Positions 11,956 to 24,863 of a stretch of DNA of 64,000 bases are shown piece after piece (the first letter of the stretch is position 1; each line of letters begins with the position of its first letter). This DNA is from Ophiodon elongatus (lineage: Eukaryota > Chordata > Actinopteri > Perciformes > Hexagrammidae), in NCBI GenBank assembly GCA_016806645.1, contig JACSYO010000129.1:1-64000 (forward strand), in the 5' to 3' direction. The notes under the pieces are model-generated. The model saw nothing but the letters and a program-made list of their open reading frames with translations, was not told the origin of the DNA and did no database searches. A program made the position numbers and the translations under genes.

Positions 11956-14938
11956 TGATACGACATGTCTAATGTGGAAAAAGGTCTATTACGAACAACA
12001 ACTGCATCAACCACAAGTCTAATGGATCATCCACAACTTAATATAAATCAAACTAAAATGAAGCAGAACTAAACTACTTTGTTTCTCAAATTGAAAAAAA
12101 AAGAATGATTTTTTTGTGCCGTCTCCAATTAATATTTGTATATAACATCACCTTTTTGTTTTGCAACATTTCCAGCATTGACAAAGTAATAAGACCTGCT
12201 GAGTGAGCTCATAGTCTGCAGTCTGTTGTGGGTGTATGAATATTTCCAACACTGGTCATGTTTCAAGGGCAGATACAATACATGTGTGTAATGTTGCTGG
12301 CCCAACATTAACATGTTTCCACCAATACAAGTTACTGGGCTTATTGTTACTCTTGTGATGTTTGTGAAAAAATATAATAATCCTGATACTTTCTACAGTT
12401 GCAAAATCCTGATTCATAGTGTTTTCACCCATTTTGCAGTGTTCTGGCTTGAACAGTCCAAACAATGATGAATGAATACCTTAATCTCAACTCTCTAGGT
12501 ATAATTTCTCACAGAGACAGCACAATTTTCATTCTGAGCACCCAGTTATGCAGAAGCCTGATGCTGACATATGGTCATCTCTACAGTAGAGCAGCTGCAA
12601 GTTTCCTACTAAATATTAGGAATAAAGCACCACTGGTTAATGTGCAGATCATGTTGGAATCACGTTCTGCCATCTTTTGCCTGAAAAAAAATAACTTAAA
12701 GGATCTATCAATTCTCAGAATATTTGTCATTTATTTTTCTGTTGATTGATAAGTTGACTTATCGTTACAACTTAGAAATACCTTTGTGGTAATTAAGTAA
12801 TAAAGGCCAATGTGTGGAGAGATAACACTCTGTGTGCGCTCTGTTAGTAAATATGTTTCCACCACTTTTAGAGAAGTCCAGCACACCAATCACATTTGTT
12901 CTCTCTGTGTGACTCTTTTGCAGTACACCCTTCTCTTTCGTCTCCTTTCTTTCTCTCATAGCTCTGATAGATGTCCAACCATGACAACCTAAAGTGTAGA
13001 TCTGAACCTCCACAGCAGAAACCTCTTAACTGTATTAAACTGTCGCCGCAGCATTCTCCATGTAGCCCACTGACATCGAGGGTTTGAACATCTCCCTTTC
13101 TGTGTCATATGATCTCTCATGTGGCCTGTTAAAAGTAATTGTTGATATTAAACACAATGATGACATTTAATAAAATCTTCAAGACAATAACTGGCATTAA
13201 ATAAAATTTTAGAAGTTTTCTATTTACCTTAAGGTGATCATATTTAGTCAGCAGAAGTTAATAGTTCAGCAAAAATCTAGTGAATTTGTTGACTATTTTC
13301 TATGTTAAAATAAAAAACAAATTTGATATTGTCAAACCCTGGCTGTGTTTTTCTGGGACTATGATACATATTTCTCATGACACTTTCACACACACCCTTT
13401 GATAAAGGTCTATGACCTCACCTATTTGTTTCTTTCACATCTTTGCAAGCACAGAGTCAGACTTGTATAATGTTCCCCTCCACCTACACAGCGGCTCTGT
13501 CTCGTATTTCTCTCTCTTGCATCCAGCTGCTGGATTCAGATGAATTTCCTGAACTGACTGAACAGAAAAAGGAGAGACCTCAGTTGTTCCCCTGAGGATT
13601 CTCCTGTTGAGTCTCTGTAGACTTGTTAGCTCGTTCACTTCCACATTTCCTGTCAGACCAGGTCCTCCCTCCAGATTAAGACCATGGACCATGTCAGCCA
13701 TGTATAACTGTGTTTCTGATGCGTAACTTCTACACTTTATCTGGCACCTCAAACACTGCCATCAAACCATGCAGGGTCTCTTTTTATTCCAACATGGGGA
13801 ATAGTCCTGGAGTCCACAGCATCCTCTTAAAAGAACCACATGAAACTATATGTATGCATGCAGGATTTGATCATCAAGTTATGGATAAAGTACTGCCACT
13901 GATGTACGCGATCGCACAATACACAATTCACATGTATCATGAATATACAAACCATAGAGTTGGTGGATTCTAGGACTAAACTCCGAGAGCTCAGCCACTG
14001 ATACATATGTGAGGGGAGTGAATGGTGCTGTGAATACAGATGATGTGTGTAAGACAATGATACCAGAATACTTATTTTCTGTCTGTTTACTCTCTCAGCT
14101 GCCTACTGTAACCTCACATGTCTCCATATTTCCATCTAGGAAGTCTTTAGGCAGTGCAAGAAACCTGTGTGACTGAATCTAAACTGCAATGTTTGTTTTA
14201 ATGTTTGATTGTCAAATCAACATACAATGCAGAGATATACTGTAGGATCCTTTTAACACAACAATGAGATAACAGATGAGGTTGTAAATGTATCAGCAAA
14301 CAGCAGTGTTTCAGAGTGAAGCTGACTGAGGCTGGGTTAACAATTAAAGAAACACACAATGCATTTTTCTATGAGGACTTTCCCACTACATACTGCTTTG
14401 TATTTATACACCAGATTGTTATGCATGAACTTCGATGTTGTGAAAAAAAAAGCTTTTTGACCAACATTTTAAAAAGTCAAAGTTGGGTCAAATATGACCT
14501 CCTCTCATGAATTATGACAACCTGCTCCAGAGCTGCTGCCTGACTTTAGATCAGCTACAGTACAGCAGGAAACACACAGAGCTTTTTAGCATTCTGAAAA
14601 TAAGGTCTGTGTGCAGCCGTTATTATGATCTTTGGGTTTATGCTGTGAGCAGTTCTGTCACCTCTAGAAAGCTGAATCCTGATGAATGCAATCCATCACA
14701 CGAACACCAACTAACCATATGGCTGTCCCTGCATGGGGTGAACTAACACAAACAGGCAACAAATGGTCAAAATCAACACAGTCCAATGTAGGAGGAAGCT
14801 GCAGGGACTGAAATGATTCAGCAACAGGAAACAGCCTGTTTAATTCATTCCTTCAAAAACAGCTGCAAGCTAAGAAAGAGCTGTGGGGCCAACTTTGGTT
14901 TTATCAGGTAGCAGCCCTGATCAGTTATACACAGAGCG
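11956..14938. other. No gene; possible faint LINE relic
   Basis: A minus-strand reading near 13719-13751 contains SYASETQLYM, similar to the reverse-transcriptase YADDTQLY box but with the catalytic aspartates changed and a stop upstream. Too short to call. Confidence 0.5.
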
Positions 14939-14971
14939 CACACACACACACGCGCACACACACACACACAC
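14939..14971. repeat. (CA)n microsatellite, interrupted by CGCG
   Basis: Two CA runs flank a short CGCG interruption. No other feature lies within several hundred bases. Confidence 0.9.
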
Positions 14972-16649
14972 TTTACAGCAGAAGTATTTGTGTTTTACCT
15001 GCATTTCAAGATTCACAGATGAAGGTTCAGGATGGAGAGAGAAAAGGACAAATCTTTAGCAACAAAACACCGGACATGAACTGAATCATCTTCAGCCAAA
15101 ATAAACAGCAACTGAGGTTATAAGTAGTAAAATGTTTGACTGAGTTCTGAGGATAAGATCTCTTGGTCATATAAGCAGGTACAGTTTGAAGAGCTTGATG
15201 ATTGATGTAAAGTGGAAACTAAGGAAGAGACCGGAACATAGACTCTGTAGAATGAAGATAGATATCATGCTAATATTTAAAAGTATGTGTCTTGACTCAA
15301 TCTGCTGATGCTCATGTTAAATAGTCAATATTCTTCATGTACTCTGTAGTCATCTCACAGTCTGCAGTACATTAAACATATCAAGAGTAAAAACATCATT
15401 CCTGCTACACTCTCACTTGTTGTCGTAACAAAGGACAAAGCAAACTGAGTGATGATGTCACTGATGGGTGTGGCATTCTGTCTGACTACATGACTCCAGA
15501 ATGAAACTGATGACAAAGAACATTGAGACACTGAAGAGATGACTTCACAGGTGATCACTGCGATGAAATAATTAACTTTGAAATTAAATATAACTGACAT
15601 ATCAAATTATAAGGTACTAAATGGAAAAAAGAAAGCATTACAATTTTTGGCTAGTTGTCTTAACCTTCTACATTACATTACAGATGATAATTACCAATCA
15701 GAAAATTATGTTTTTCTATACTATGCACTTTCACTTCTCAGACCATCATACCGCAAAAGGAAGTGTTGGTGGTAAAATATTGAATACTGTTGTTAACTTG
15801 TAATAGAGGGAAGCTGAATACTTCTCACAGAAAATGGATGTGATTGGATCGTTAAGTGACAGAGAGGAAGAGAGAGAATAGAAGTAAGAGAGATAGGTGT
15901 TATAAAAAACCCATGAAAGTTAAAAGGAGGCCAGTGAGACGCAGATGAAGACCCAAGAGACGGTGATTAAGAGGAAACTACTGCACAACTCTAAAAAGCT
16001 GAGTGACTCAGAATGAAAAGCAGCAAAGAGCAAACAAAAGAGTGAAAGTCACTCCTGTCTACTCAGGTATCTCTTCTCTCTTCATTCCATTCTAACTTCA
16101 TGGTGTGATCCATGTGGTGCAGAGTGAAATGCAGTTAATGTTACATGTAGACTTCTGTTCATATAAGTGTTTAGGGAGTGGGAGAGAGCACAGCACTGAG
16201 CCTCCTGTTGCTTCTATCTCTGTATCCTTCCCTCAGCATTCTCTGTCCGTCTCACTGCTCTTTATTTCCTTCCTTTTTTCCTTCTTTCTGCCCCTTCTGT
16301 CTTCATTGTGGCTGCAATCCTCACACTATATTATGTCCTTTATATCTTGCATTCTGTCAGTCTGATGGAACATCTTCTTCCTCTGAAATATCAAACAATG
16401 CTATGGACTCCATCATCCCATAGTGCATCGAACAGATTCCACTATGCACATAATATATAACAGATTATTAATTCCATACTGTATGTTCTGACACAACATC
16501 ATCCAAAAGATGTCTTGTTGATTTATGAGACGACCAGTTGGGTTTGGTCCTGAATCCAGTTCACATATCAATAGGAGACAAAACCCTGACTGCAGTCCAT
16601 CCACCTCCCCTCTCTTTTCGTCCTCAATTTGTCCCATTTTCAAGGCCAG
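14972..16649. other. No gene seen
   Basis: Contains a pyrimidine-rich patch (16210-16310) whose plus-strand frames are low-complexity S/L/F and not convincing. Confidence 0.55.
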
Positions 16650-17465
16650 AGCAGAGACTCAGGAGCAGAGGAAGACACAGGAGACGAGGTGAGGCAAAGT
16701 CTTTAATAGGCAAAAGGTCATACCGCGAAGGCAAACAAATCCGACAGGGTTTCAAGGCAAGGCTCAAAAACAGAGAGTAATGCAGAGTCCAAAAACCATA
16801 AAGCTGACACGGGAAAATACTGCTCAAAGGCGATGCGCACACACACACACTAGGGTAGAAACGAAGACAATCTAGCACCGGAACAGGGAACGCAGGGGAG
16901 TATATATGTGTGGGGTTGGCAGAGGGAAAAACCAGGGGCAGGTGATTGAAAGCAGGTGTAGGAAATGACAAATCAGTAGACACACAAATGGAAGACAGGG
17001 GAGGGGCTGAGACACACACATGGAAGACAGGGGAGTGGCTGAGACACACACATGGAAGACAGGGGAGTGGCTGAGACACACACATGGAAGACAGGGGAGT
17101 GGCTGAGACACACACATGGAAGACAGGGGAGTGGCTGAGACACACACATGGAAGACAGGGGAGTGGCTGAGACACACACATGGAAGACAGGGGAGTGGCT
17201 GAGACACACACATGGAAGACAGGGGAGTGGCTGAGACACACACATGGAAGACAGGGGAGTGGCTGAGACACACAAATGGAAGACAGGGGAGTGGCTGAGA
17301 CACACGCATGGAAGACAGGGGAGTGGCTGAGACACACACATGGAAGACAGGGGAGTGGCTGAGACACACACATGGAAGACAGGGGAGTGGCTGAGAACAG
17401 GTGAAGGAAATTAACAATCAGGAGAAAAGCAGGAGACACACACAAGGAACTAATGGGGTGTTACA
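16650..17465. mobile_element. Transposon-like segment surrounding the minisatellite
   Basis: Both flanks look like one dispersed fish repeat. On the left are CTTTAATAGGCAAAAGGTCA, GGCAAGGCTCAAAAACAGAG and CAGGTGATTGAAAGCAGGTG. On the right, ACAGGTGAAGGAAATTAACA, ATCAGGAGAAAAGCAGGAG and AACTAATGGGGTGTTACA. The paired CAGGTGA-GGAAAT-ACAATCAG motifs on both sides suggest the minisatellite grew inside the element. Class and ends are not determined. Confidence 0.35.
16977..17392. repeat. Minisatellite, 13 copies of a 32-bp unit
   Basis: Thirteen units of exactly 32 bases fill 416 bases with no indel. The unit has halves GAGACACACACATGGA and AGACAGGGGAGTGGCT. By eye, copies 2-9, 12 and 13 are identical; copies 1, 10 and 11 carry one to a few substitutions. 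The minus strand has no stop in any frame of the unit, so three long overlapping spurious frames (up to 273 codons) arise with a 96-base super-period. They are not genes. Confidence 0.97.
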
Positions 17466-18989
17466 CATTTGTTCTCTGCAGATCTACAATCAGTGGACTG
17501 AGTGGTCGATACCTGGAGGAACTAGTTACTGTCATCTTGTAATTCAGTTATGTATGTCATTTTAGAGACACAAGAAATGTCTAGAAGAAAAGGACTCATG
17601 ATGAGTTTGATGACCTGATCTCAGATCAGTTATGGGATCCATTCTGGAGACATAAACACAAACAGCTCAACTCAACTCAAACAGCTGCACCGACAGAAGA
17701 AATAACACCATCAGTGGTAATTCATCATACCTCATTCCTCACATCACATCAGTGTGTTGTGTGATGTATTTCACTCCTCTATGGAGGAAAATGAGGATAA
17801 AGGAAGATTAGAACAGAAACATGCCAAACAGCCTCAACTCAACAATGACAGATGAAAGGCTCAGTAAATGTCAAAGCTGATAATGGAACTAGCTTTTCAT
17901 CTCCAGTATCAAAGTCAGACATGCAGAAGAACTTTTTAAAAGCAGAATTTCTGAAATAATCTCATCTAGTCTTGCAAAGTCATTCATATAATCAATTTAA
18001 ATGAGACTGCTATTGTCAACAGAAACGTTGAACACAGTCTGTCTTGTAATGATAACAACAATGCAGCATACACTTCCCCACATTTATGAATAAAATCCGG
18101 GCAAACTTCAAAGTCGTATGCTGGATTTTTCTGTTTTGTTCAGTTCATTGTGTGAAAGCTGCACAAAGCTAGAGAGCTTCGTTCTGTCTCTAAAGTCATT
18201 CTGCTGACAAACTGAGCTGCTAGTTGGCTTTGATGTTTAATGTAAATCTCATTTCGGCTCTCATGGCCAAAAACATTCAACAGTCAACTCAAGAGGAGAT
18301 CAATTCATATCAATACACTCATTTAAATACACATGCACAAACACTGACACTTCAACAATGACATGTTTGACGAGATTCTGGAACAATTCAACACTTTAGT
18401 TCATGAGAGTTTACAATCTTTACAGGTTTGAATGTCTTTTAGTGAATGTGAGACGCACAACACTCAGCCACTTAGTTTCCACTTGAGCTCTTCATTACAA
18501 CATTCCTCGTCGTCCCAGACTTGGAGGATTCTCACAAAGTGATATTTGGAAGGAGGACATTGTGGGGAAAAGTACATTTCCTTTCCATTTCCTCACTACA
18601 TTCTAGCTTCTCACGGACCATCGAGCCACAGTAACATCAGAATCAAACATCATCATCATGGTCAGCAGCTATAAAGGACCATGGAGGGCATAAAGCCCCT
18701 ACTTTTTCTATCTCTACTTCTAGAATACATTTTCTCTCTTTTTGTACCCTTTCTTATCTAAGAATGTGACATTTCAGCCATAACAGATGTATACTAATCC
18801 TACAATCTATTTCATCTAACCCGTCATCATGTCTACACCTTGTGATAGAATGAGGGCCTATAGAGAAACTTGGCTTAGATGTTTGATTTAAAGCAAACAC
18901 TGGGTTGACCAGTTATGTGATTTGAAATGTCAGGTGTTCTGAAACACTAAATAAATCCTTGGATCTCAGACTGGCTTTCACAGGGTCAG
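17466..18989. other. No gene seen
   Basis: No repeat family or exon-like open frame recognised between the minisatellite and the LINE 3' end. Confidence 0.55.
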
Positions 18990-19488
18990 ATATCTTAATA
19001 CATGTTGTGGCCCTCCTGGCTTCCTGTTTGTCAAATGATTGACGTTAAAATACTTTATGGTTATGAACCATCCAGACCTCTCAGCTCATCTGGGACAAGT
19101 CTACTTAATGTCCCCAGAGTCAAAACTAGACACGGAGAAGCAGCATTCAGTATATATGCACCACATATCTCATCATACATCTTACATCACATGTCTAGAA
19201 GAATTTCCCAGAGAACTTGGATTATGTGCAACTCTCAGCCCAATGCACTGTAATGTTGATAATGGTTGAGTTATCTCACAGTATTTTAGTTTATTTTTAT
19301 ATTCTACTTCATTTGTTTTATATTTAATTGCATGTGTTTGTGTACCTTTTTTATCTTTTTATATTGTCTTGTGTTTATTTTATATATTTTCTAAATGTCT
19401 TTGTTTTATTGAAAGCATGTATTGTCTTGTTGTTTAAAGGTTCTATACAGATGAACTTACCTTGTCTTTGCAAATATAAATAAAGGGG
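18990..19488 (+). mobile_element. LINE (L2/Rex-like) 3' end, truncated
   Basis: The plus-strand frame has the C-terminal signature of a fish LINE ORF2: SWLPVCQMIDVKIL, then YEPSRPLSSSGTSLL, VPRVKTRHGEAAF and YAPHIS. About 20 residues normally found between the first two motifs (the FKALNGL...SDLL part) are missing, so there is an internal deletion near 19060. After the stop, an AT-rich tail ends in TTCTATACAGATGAACTTAC and CTTG, the usual 3' terminus of this family. It is 5'-truncated and non-functional. Confidence 0.8.
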
Positions 19489-19814
19489 AAACATGTCTAA
19501 TTTTAAATTCATTTGAAGAAAAAAATCAAACGCATGCTTCTTTTGAAGATAATTTGTGTATTAATATTTAAATAGTGCCATGAGACCTAATGGATTCTAT
19601 AGCAATCATGACACTAGAACAGAGCTCCATTGAAGTGGATCTCACATTTAATATCTAGTGGGATGTTTTAGTAGCTATTTATTTATTTTTTACAAGCTTT
19701 AACAGTGTTTTTGGATATTCATTTTAAAGCAATATTGGACATAAGTGTAGTGCAGTCCTCCATCACGGCTTTGGTACTTTTACAGTCAATATCGTCGTAA
19801 GTACATAGTCAGGG

Positions 19815-19925
19815 CCAACACAGCCTCACTCACAACTCATCAAATACCTCCCTTTAGTCAGTGCCCTTTGTCATTGGATATCGTCTCACTAGGTAACCCT
19901 CTAGCATTAGTCTTCAACATGTTGG
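19815..19925. mobile_element. End fragment of a MITE related to the 30.2 kb element
   Basis: CAACACAGCCTCACTCACAA and CTCATCAAATACCTCC resemble the CAACACATTCTCAC terminus seen, reversed, at 30777. No matching opposite end was found nearby, so it is truncated. Confidence 0.4.
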
Positions 19926-22242
19926 GACTGCGTTCAATATATACTCGTTACATGCATCGTATCCTTTAAAAATAAACTTCCATCTTCACAGGAAAACAGA
20001 AAAGTAACCAGCTTCACTGTTTGTGAATCAGGGAAGCTGCAAAGAACAGCTTCACAAATGCATCTTCTCTGGACATAAAGAAAACGCGTCAGATAGATTT
20101 TAACTCTGTGCAATTCAACCCAGTTATCTGACCCACTCATTTAGAAGTGAAAACCAATATGAATATAAAGAGTCATTACCTAGAGCGGTCCACTTCACTA
20201 CAGAGCTATTTCCTTGTGTTATCATCTTCAGATGCACACACATTGTGATCATAGTGGAATGCAGCTCAATACATGTGAGCTACTGTGTAAACTCAAACTC
20301 CCACTGAACCACTGGACTCTTGTGAAGATGAACATGTAGCCTCTGTTGTGTGTGCTTCATAAAATGAGCCACATTTAAGACCTCAATAAACATAATGCAT
20401 GCACATGTGATTACTGTACATTATATCTTCAAAATATTTACCAGCCAGATTCTTTCTCAACCAAACGTCTGTCTGATATGTAAAGCTATACTTAACTCCG
20501 ATTGCTTGTTGTCTGTCTGAAGAGAGACAGATCAAGTTTCCAGATGATGTTTGTATAATTTCCTCTGCTCAGAGTTTTGATCTGATCTCCTGTCAATATC
20601 AATCACAACACAACAGGTTTTATCTCCGTAGAGGACTGAACCAATAAAAGAGTGAGATGAGAGGATAAACAGTGTATGATTGACTCTCACAATAATACCA
20701 GTGCTGTCACAACGATCACGTCATCCAGCAGCACTGATCTCAGTTCAGTTGATTCAAACAATAACTGAACATTGCTGCCCTGAACTTAACTTGAGAGCAT
20801 GTGTCTCCTGGACTTGATGTTGTTCATCTGCATTTACTTTTCTGTTTCTGTCTTCATGTTCTCCACCTGTCTGTCTCTGTTTGCTTCAGTTATTTCAATG
20901 TCTCTGATATTCTTGCCTTTCAAAGCAGAGAAAATAAGTGAAAAGATGGAAGAGGAGGCAAACAAGAGTGAGGAGGGGGGAGTCAGAGCTCCATCAGCTG
21001 TGAAGGATAAGCAGCCCCTATGGGAGCTTCAACATCACCCAGCCTACATTCACTTTCATGTCTAATTGATTCCATGGCTCCAACACAGCACATAGAGAAC
21101 ACTGGATGGACGGTATCGGTCTGGAGCTCCAGAAGGCAACATGTAAGATGGGAAACTGGTAACTCAAAGATCATGTTATATTATAGACTGTGTTATCCTA
21201 CAGTTGATGGAAAACCAATATGTATAAGCACCGGGTGATGACAAGTTTGTCTCGGACTCTTCAGTTATCAAGTTCACATCTGACTTTAATTCTCTACACT
21301 TTTATGTTCAGACACAAAGATTAGTTCCTATGCAGTTTTTAATAATGGAGTTATAATGTGAACATTCAATGGTTCATATTGAATCGTAGCGATCCTTTAC
21401 TGAGTGGATCAACTGTTTGAGAGAATAAAGATGAGAGGACGCAAAGGGACTTTTAACAATGCTTCACAACTATCTACTTTTGTTATTTTCATAAAATACA
21501 TGTTTAGAATCTTGCAGGGTCACTGAAAGTAGATTTGTGCATCAGAATATGCTTGGAATTACATAAAGCAACACACTATAAGAATGTGGTGCCATATGAA
21601 ATTTAATGTCTTGACTAAATAAAAAGGCATTTTTTTGTAAAGAATTTAGGGAATATTGGATGAAATCTGCCGAAAGGTTTGCTCTGTTCTGCAAAAGAAA
21701 ATCTAAATTGTTGGTGATGAGTGAGGGCAGAGATTGCCCTTCCATACAGTGAATTATATTTCATTACATATTCATTTTAACCAAGGAATTCAGCCAGTAA
21801 ATGGTTCGTTTGAGGTATGTACAGTATGAGGTATTTTCTACACGTCATAGTGAAAGAAACTTTAGCTTTCCAATGTTAAGTGTTTTATGAATGGACAAAT
21901 GTCAAAACTATTTGTAGATATCTGACTTTTGATCCAGATTTCACTAGAATGTGTTGAACAGGTTTTGGTATATTGTGCAAATTAACAAACAGAAAAACAC
22001 TGTGGCGAGACCAAAAACACCTCATTGGATGATAGAAAAAGAAAAAAAAGAAGTAATAGAAGAAAAAGAGGAAGGTGTTCTGTGGGGAGAAAGCTCCGAC
22101 GCTGGAGAGGAGAGAGAAGAGAAGAACAGAGCGAGAGTTTAAAACAGAAGACAGGATCCTCTGAGGTGGAGAGAAAACCTGCGGCTCATCTGTGTTAGTC
22201 AGCCATGATGCTTCCACTTCATCCCACCATGCTGCCCATTTT
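19926..22242. other. No gene seen
   Basis: Mostly AT-rich. A purine-rich run at 22040-22130 precedes the AC tract. The frame at 20799-21065 starts hydrophobic but has no recognisable domain. Confidence 0.55.
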
Positions 22243-22284
22243 ACACACACACACACACACGCACACGCACACGCACACGCACAC
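22243..22284. repeat. (AC)n / (ACGCAC)n compound microsatellite
   Basis: AC dinucleotides pass into four GCACAC-type hexamers. It lies about 50 bases before duplicated block 9. Confidence 0.93.
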
Positions 22285-22331
22285 CAAGAGAGCACTCATT
22301 GTGTCTATTACATTGCATGTAGCTGTCTTCA

Positions 22332-22376
22332 CAGTCCAACCTGCTCCAGTGTTCCAGTCTGAAGGTTTCTGTGTAA
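22332..22376 (+). repeat. Duplicated block 9, left copy (partner 59955-59999)
   Basis: AGTCCAACCTGCTCCAGTGT and the following TCCAG, GAGGGTTTCTGT-like sequence recur at 59955-59999 with about five substitutions over 45 bases. This is the outermost same-orientation pair. Confidence 0.65.
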
Positions 22377-24080
22377 CATGTGACTGATAACACAAACATA
22401 CAACACCAGTCTGGACGACTTTGACAGAGAGACCATGTGCTCGTCATTTCCTGCACTTCAACATTCAGAAGAAATTGTTGCATCATACAGTGAAATCTTT
22501 CAACTTAATTTACTTTAAACTTTAAACTAAAAGCAGATTCGACATTCTGCAAAACTGTCACCAATTTGTGTCATAAAGAGTTGGTGATTTTACTGAAGCA
22601 GAAGACTTTGAAAGGAAATGCTTTCCTCAAAATGCCTCCAGTGAGATGTCTTGTGTGTTTCTAAATCGGTTTGACTTTCATCCTGCAGACGAAGGTAGTG
22701 GAGAAAGATATAGCCGTGATTATTATTATTATTACACAAAGACTAACAAGATAAGTCTATTATTCGGCTGGAATGGACTCATTAACTGAAACAGCAAGGC
22801 AAATGACACACAGTGACATGTTTCCAGTGACCCAATGACTACCCGAGTTGTCACAAAGCTTTAGACACGTTTTCTAATTCGTGCATCATAACCCTACAGA
22901 TCAGCTCAGGCTGCTTCCCCACCACAGAGAGGACTTTTCTAGTTTGAAGATCAGGTTTTTACTGCAAGGGTCAAGGTCAAAAAGCCTGAATCAGATCAAC
23001 CTCTGTTCTTTGTCCAGTGATCCCGCTCAACAACACTTTGACCTGACAGGTGATGATCCCACAAGTTTGTTCATTCAGGTTGTGTCTGGCTGAGTTACAG
23101 GGACCACTGGACACCAGGAACCGAGTTTCAATTGGATCTTCATGAGTCGTCAGAGAGGTCTTTACTTTCAAGATTCAACATGACAATTAAATCTGACAGA
23201 ATGCAGAAAGCTGGAGATGTATTTATGTGTTCTGCTATAAACCTAAAACATGTTAAAACTGAGTTACTGTGATCTGATCAAAAGTGTCAGGTTTCAGTAA
23301 CATGCTATTCATTTTGCCTCATAACAGTGGTTACAGTCAAACATTATTTCAGTTGAATGGACATCCATTGTGCTCAGAGAGCTGGCTCAGTGGCCACATT
23401 GATTAAAGTACTACATGAGTAGGAACTACATTTCAGCACCAATCCACCTCCCACATCTCTCTCATTCTCTGCAGTTTGTTTCCATCTGATCACTGGTCAG
23501 TGTTCAACCAGTGGACACAACCACACAAATTATTTAAAATGTGCATGAACAGAACAGTTGCAATGAATATCTTTCTGAGGGTGGAAGAGAAAAAAAAAAA
23601 AAGAAAAAGGACTTGAATTTGTTGATCCTCCTGAACTCTGTGAATCCTGACTATTGTAAGAATTGAACAAAAGTGCTGAGAAAACCAATGTAGATCTTAC
23701 TGGAAACAAGTGAAAGCTGAATAAAAGAAGAATTGCAAACAAAGCTGGGACATCATGTCGCCCTTTCTACATCACGCCCACCTTCATCTAAAACTCAACA
23801 ATGTGCAGAAATGTAAATCAGAGGAAAAAGAAAATAGTTTTGACACCCTCTCTCAAGGAGAGAAAAGGACAACGCTCATCAGCATGACTCATACAGGGAC
23901 AATAAAAGAAAAGCACCAACACTGGATCTCCTCTTCAGCTTTCAAAGCTAAAAGCTAAATAAATGGATTCTATTTTTAAATATTTCCAAAACAATATTGT
24001 TTATTATGTATTGCTTTGGTTTAAATAGCTGACAGCTATCTTTACAGTCAGTACAAATTCAATTACTGTAATGTTTTATG
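22377..24080. other. No gene seen
   Basis: Only a short ATT triplet run (22722-22734) and an A-run near 23589 stand out. Confidence 0.55.
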
Positions 24081-24235
24081 AAGTGCAGTCAGCCTTGTTG
24101 AGGGTGTGTTTCATCTCCCTCTCTAATGCTGCCACCCCAGGGCTCTGTAGGATTACATGTATTTAGAGCTGCTCAATGAGCATCTACACATTGATTCCAG
24201 CAGGAGGACGAGGCCTCTGGACTCCATCACATATC
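24081..24235 (+). repeat. Inverted duplicated block, copy 1 (partner 62153-62313)
   Basis: The reverse complement of this block matches 62153-62313 throughout. The central 63 bases, read from GCTCATTGAG to GCATTAGAGAG on the partner strand, differ at only two positions by my count. It is the most conserved non-coding pair in the window and sits at the junction between the left and right copies of the tandem duplication. Confidence 0.9.
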
Positions 24236-24863
24236 TAATGCAGACACACTTTGGGGAACATTGTTATGCTGCTACTAGAACACAGCTTGAGGTCATGTTT
24301 AAATAAATGTAGCTATTCACTAACAGGCAGACTCAAAGAAAGCCCGTCTTGATAGACAGACGTCTCAAGTGCTTATGGCTGAACTGTTAGCAAACATCCA
24401 GTCGACACAGATCAACACAAGCAGTCAGAACAGAAGTTGTGTTTCTGGTCACAAAGCCAATGGAAGTTAACGTTCACTGTCTAATGATCTCTGGTTTAGT
24501 CCAGTGATTCAAACGCTAGATACTCAGCTTTCAAGATTTGCTCACTTGCTTTTAAAAAATGTCTTCCTAAAATTAACCATTTTTTTTAATGATGCCTTTA
24601 TTTTTTTCTTGAAGGCCCAATTAAAAATCTAGCATCAGCATATGTTGGTGGGATGATGCCTCTGGGCAGGAAGAAAATAAAGACCTTCTCATATTTAGCC
24701 AACAAACCTCAATCGATTTCAAGTGGTTCTAACATCTATAGGTTGTGTGAGGTGTGAATTAGAAAGCAGAGCATTAAAACATATTTTTCATGAGGAGGTG
24801 GCATGAATTAGCAGAGAGGAGTAATGCATGAGGCCGGGGTGACAAAAGCTTCAACAGAACTAT

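Noticed and set aside
16624..17445. 273-codon minus-strand open frame plus two other long frames
   Set aside because: All three cross the 32-bp minisatellite, which has no stop in any minus-strand frame. The translated repeat is a frame-cycling artefact.
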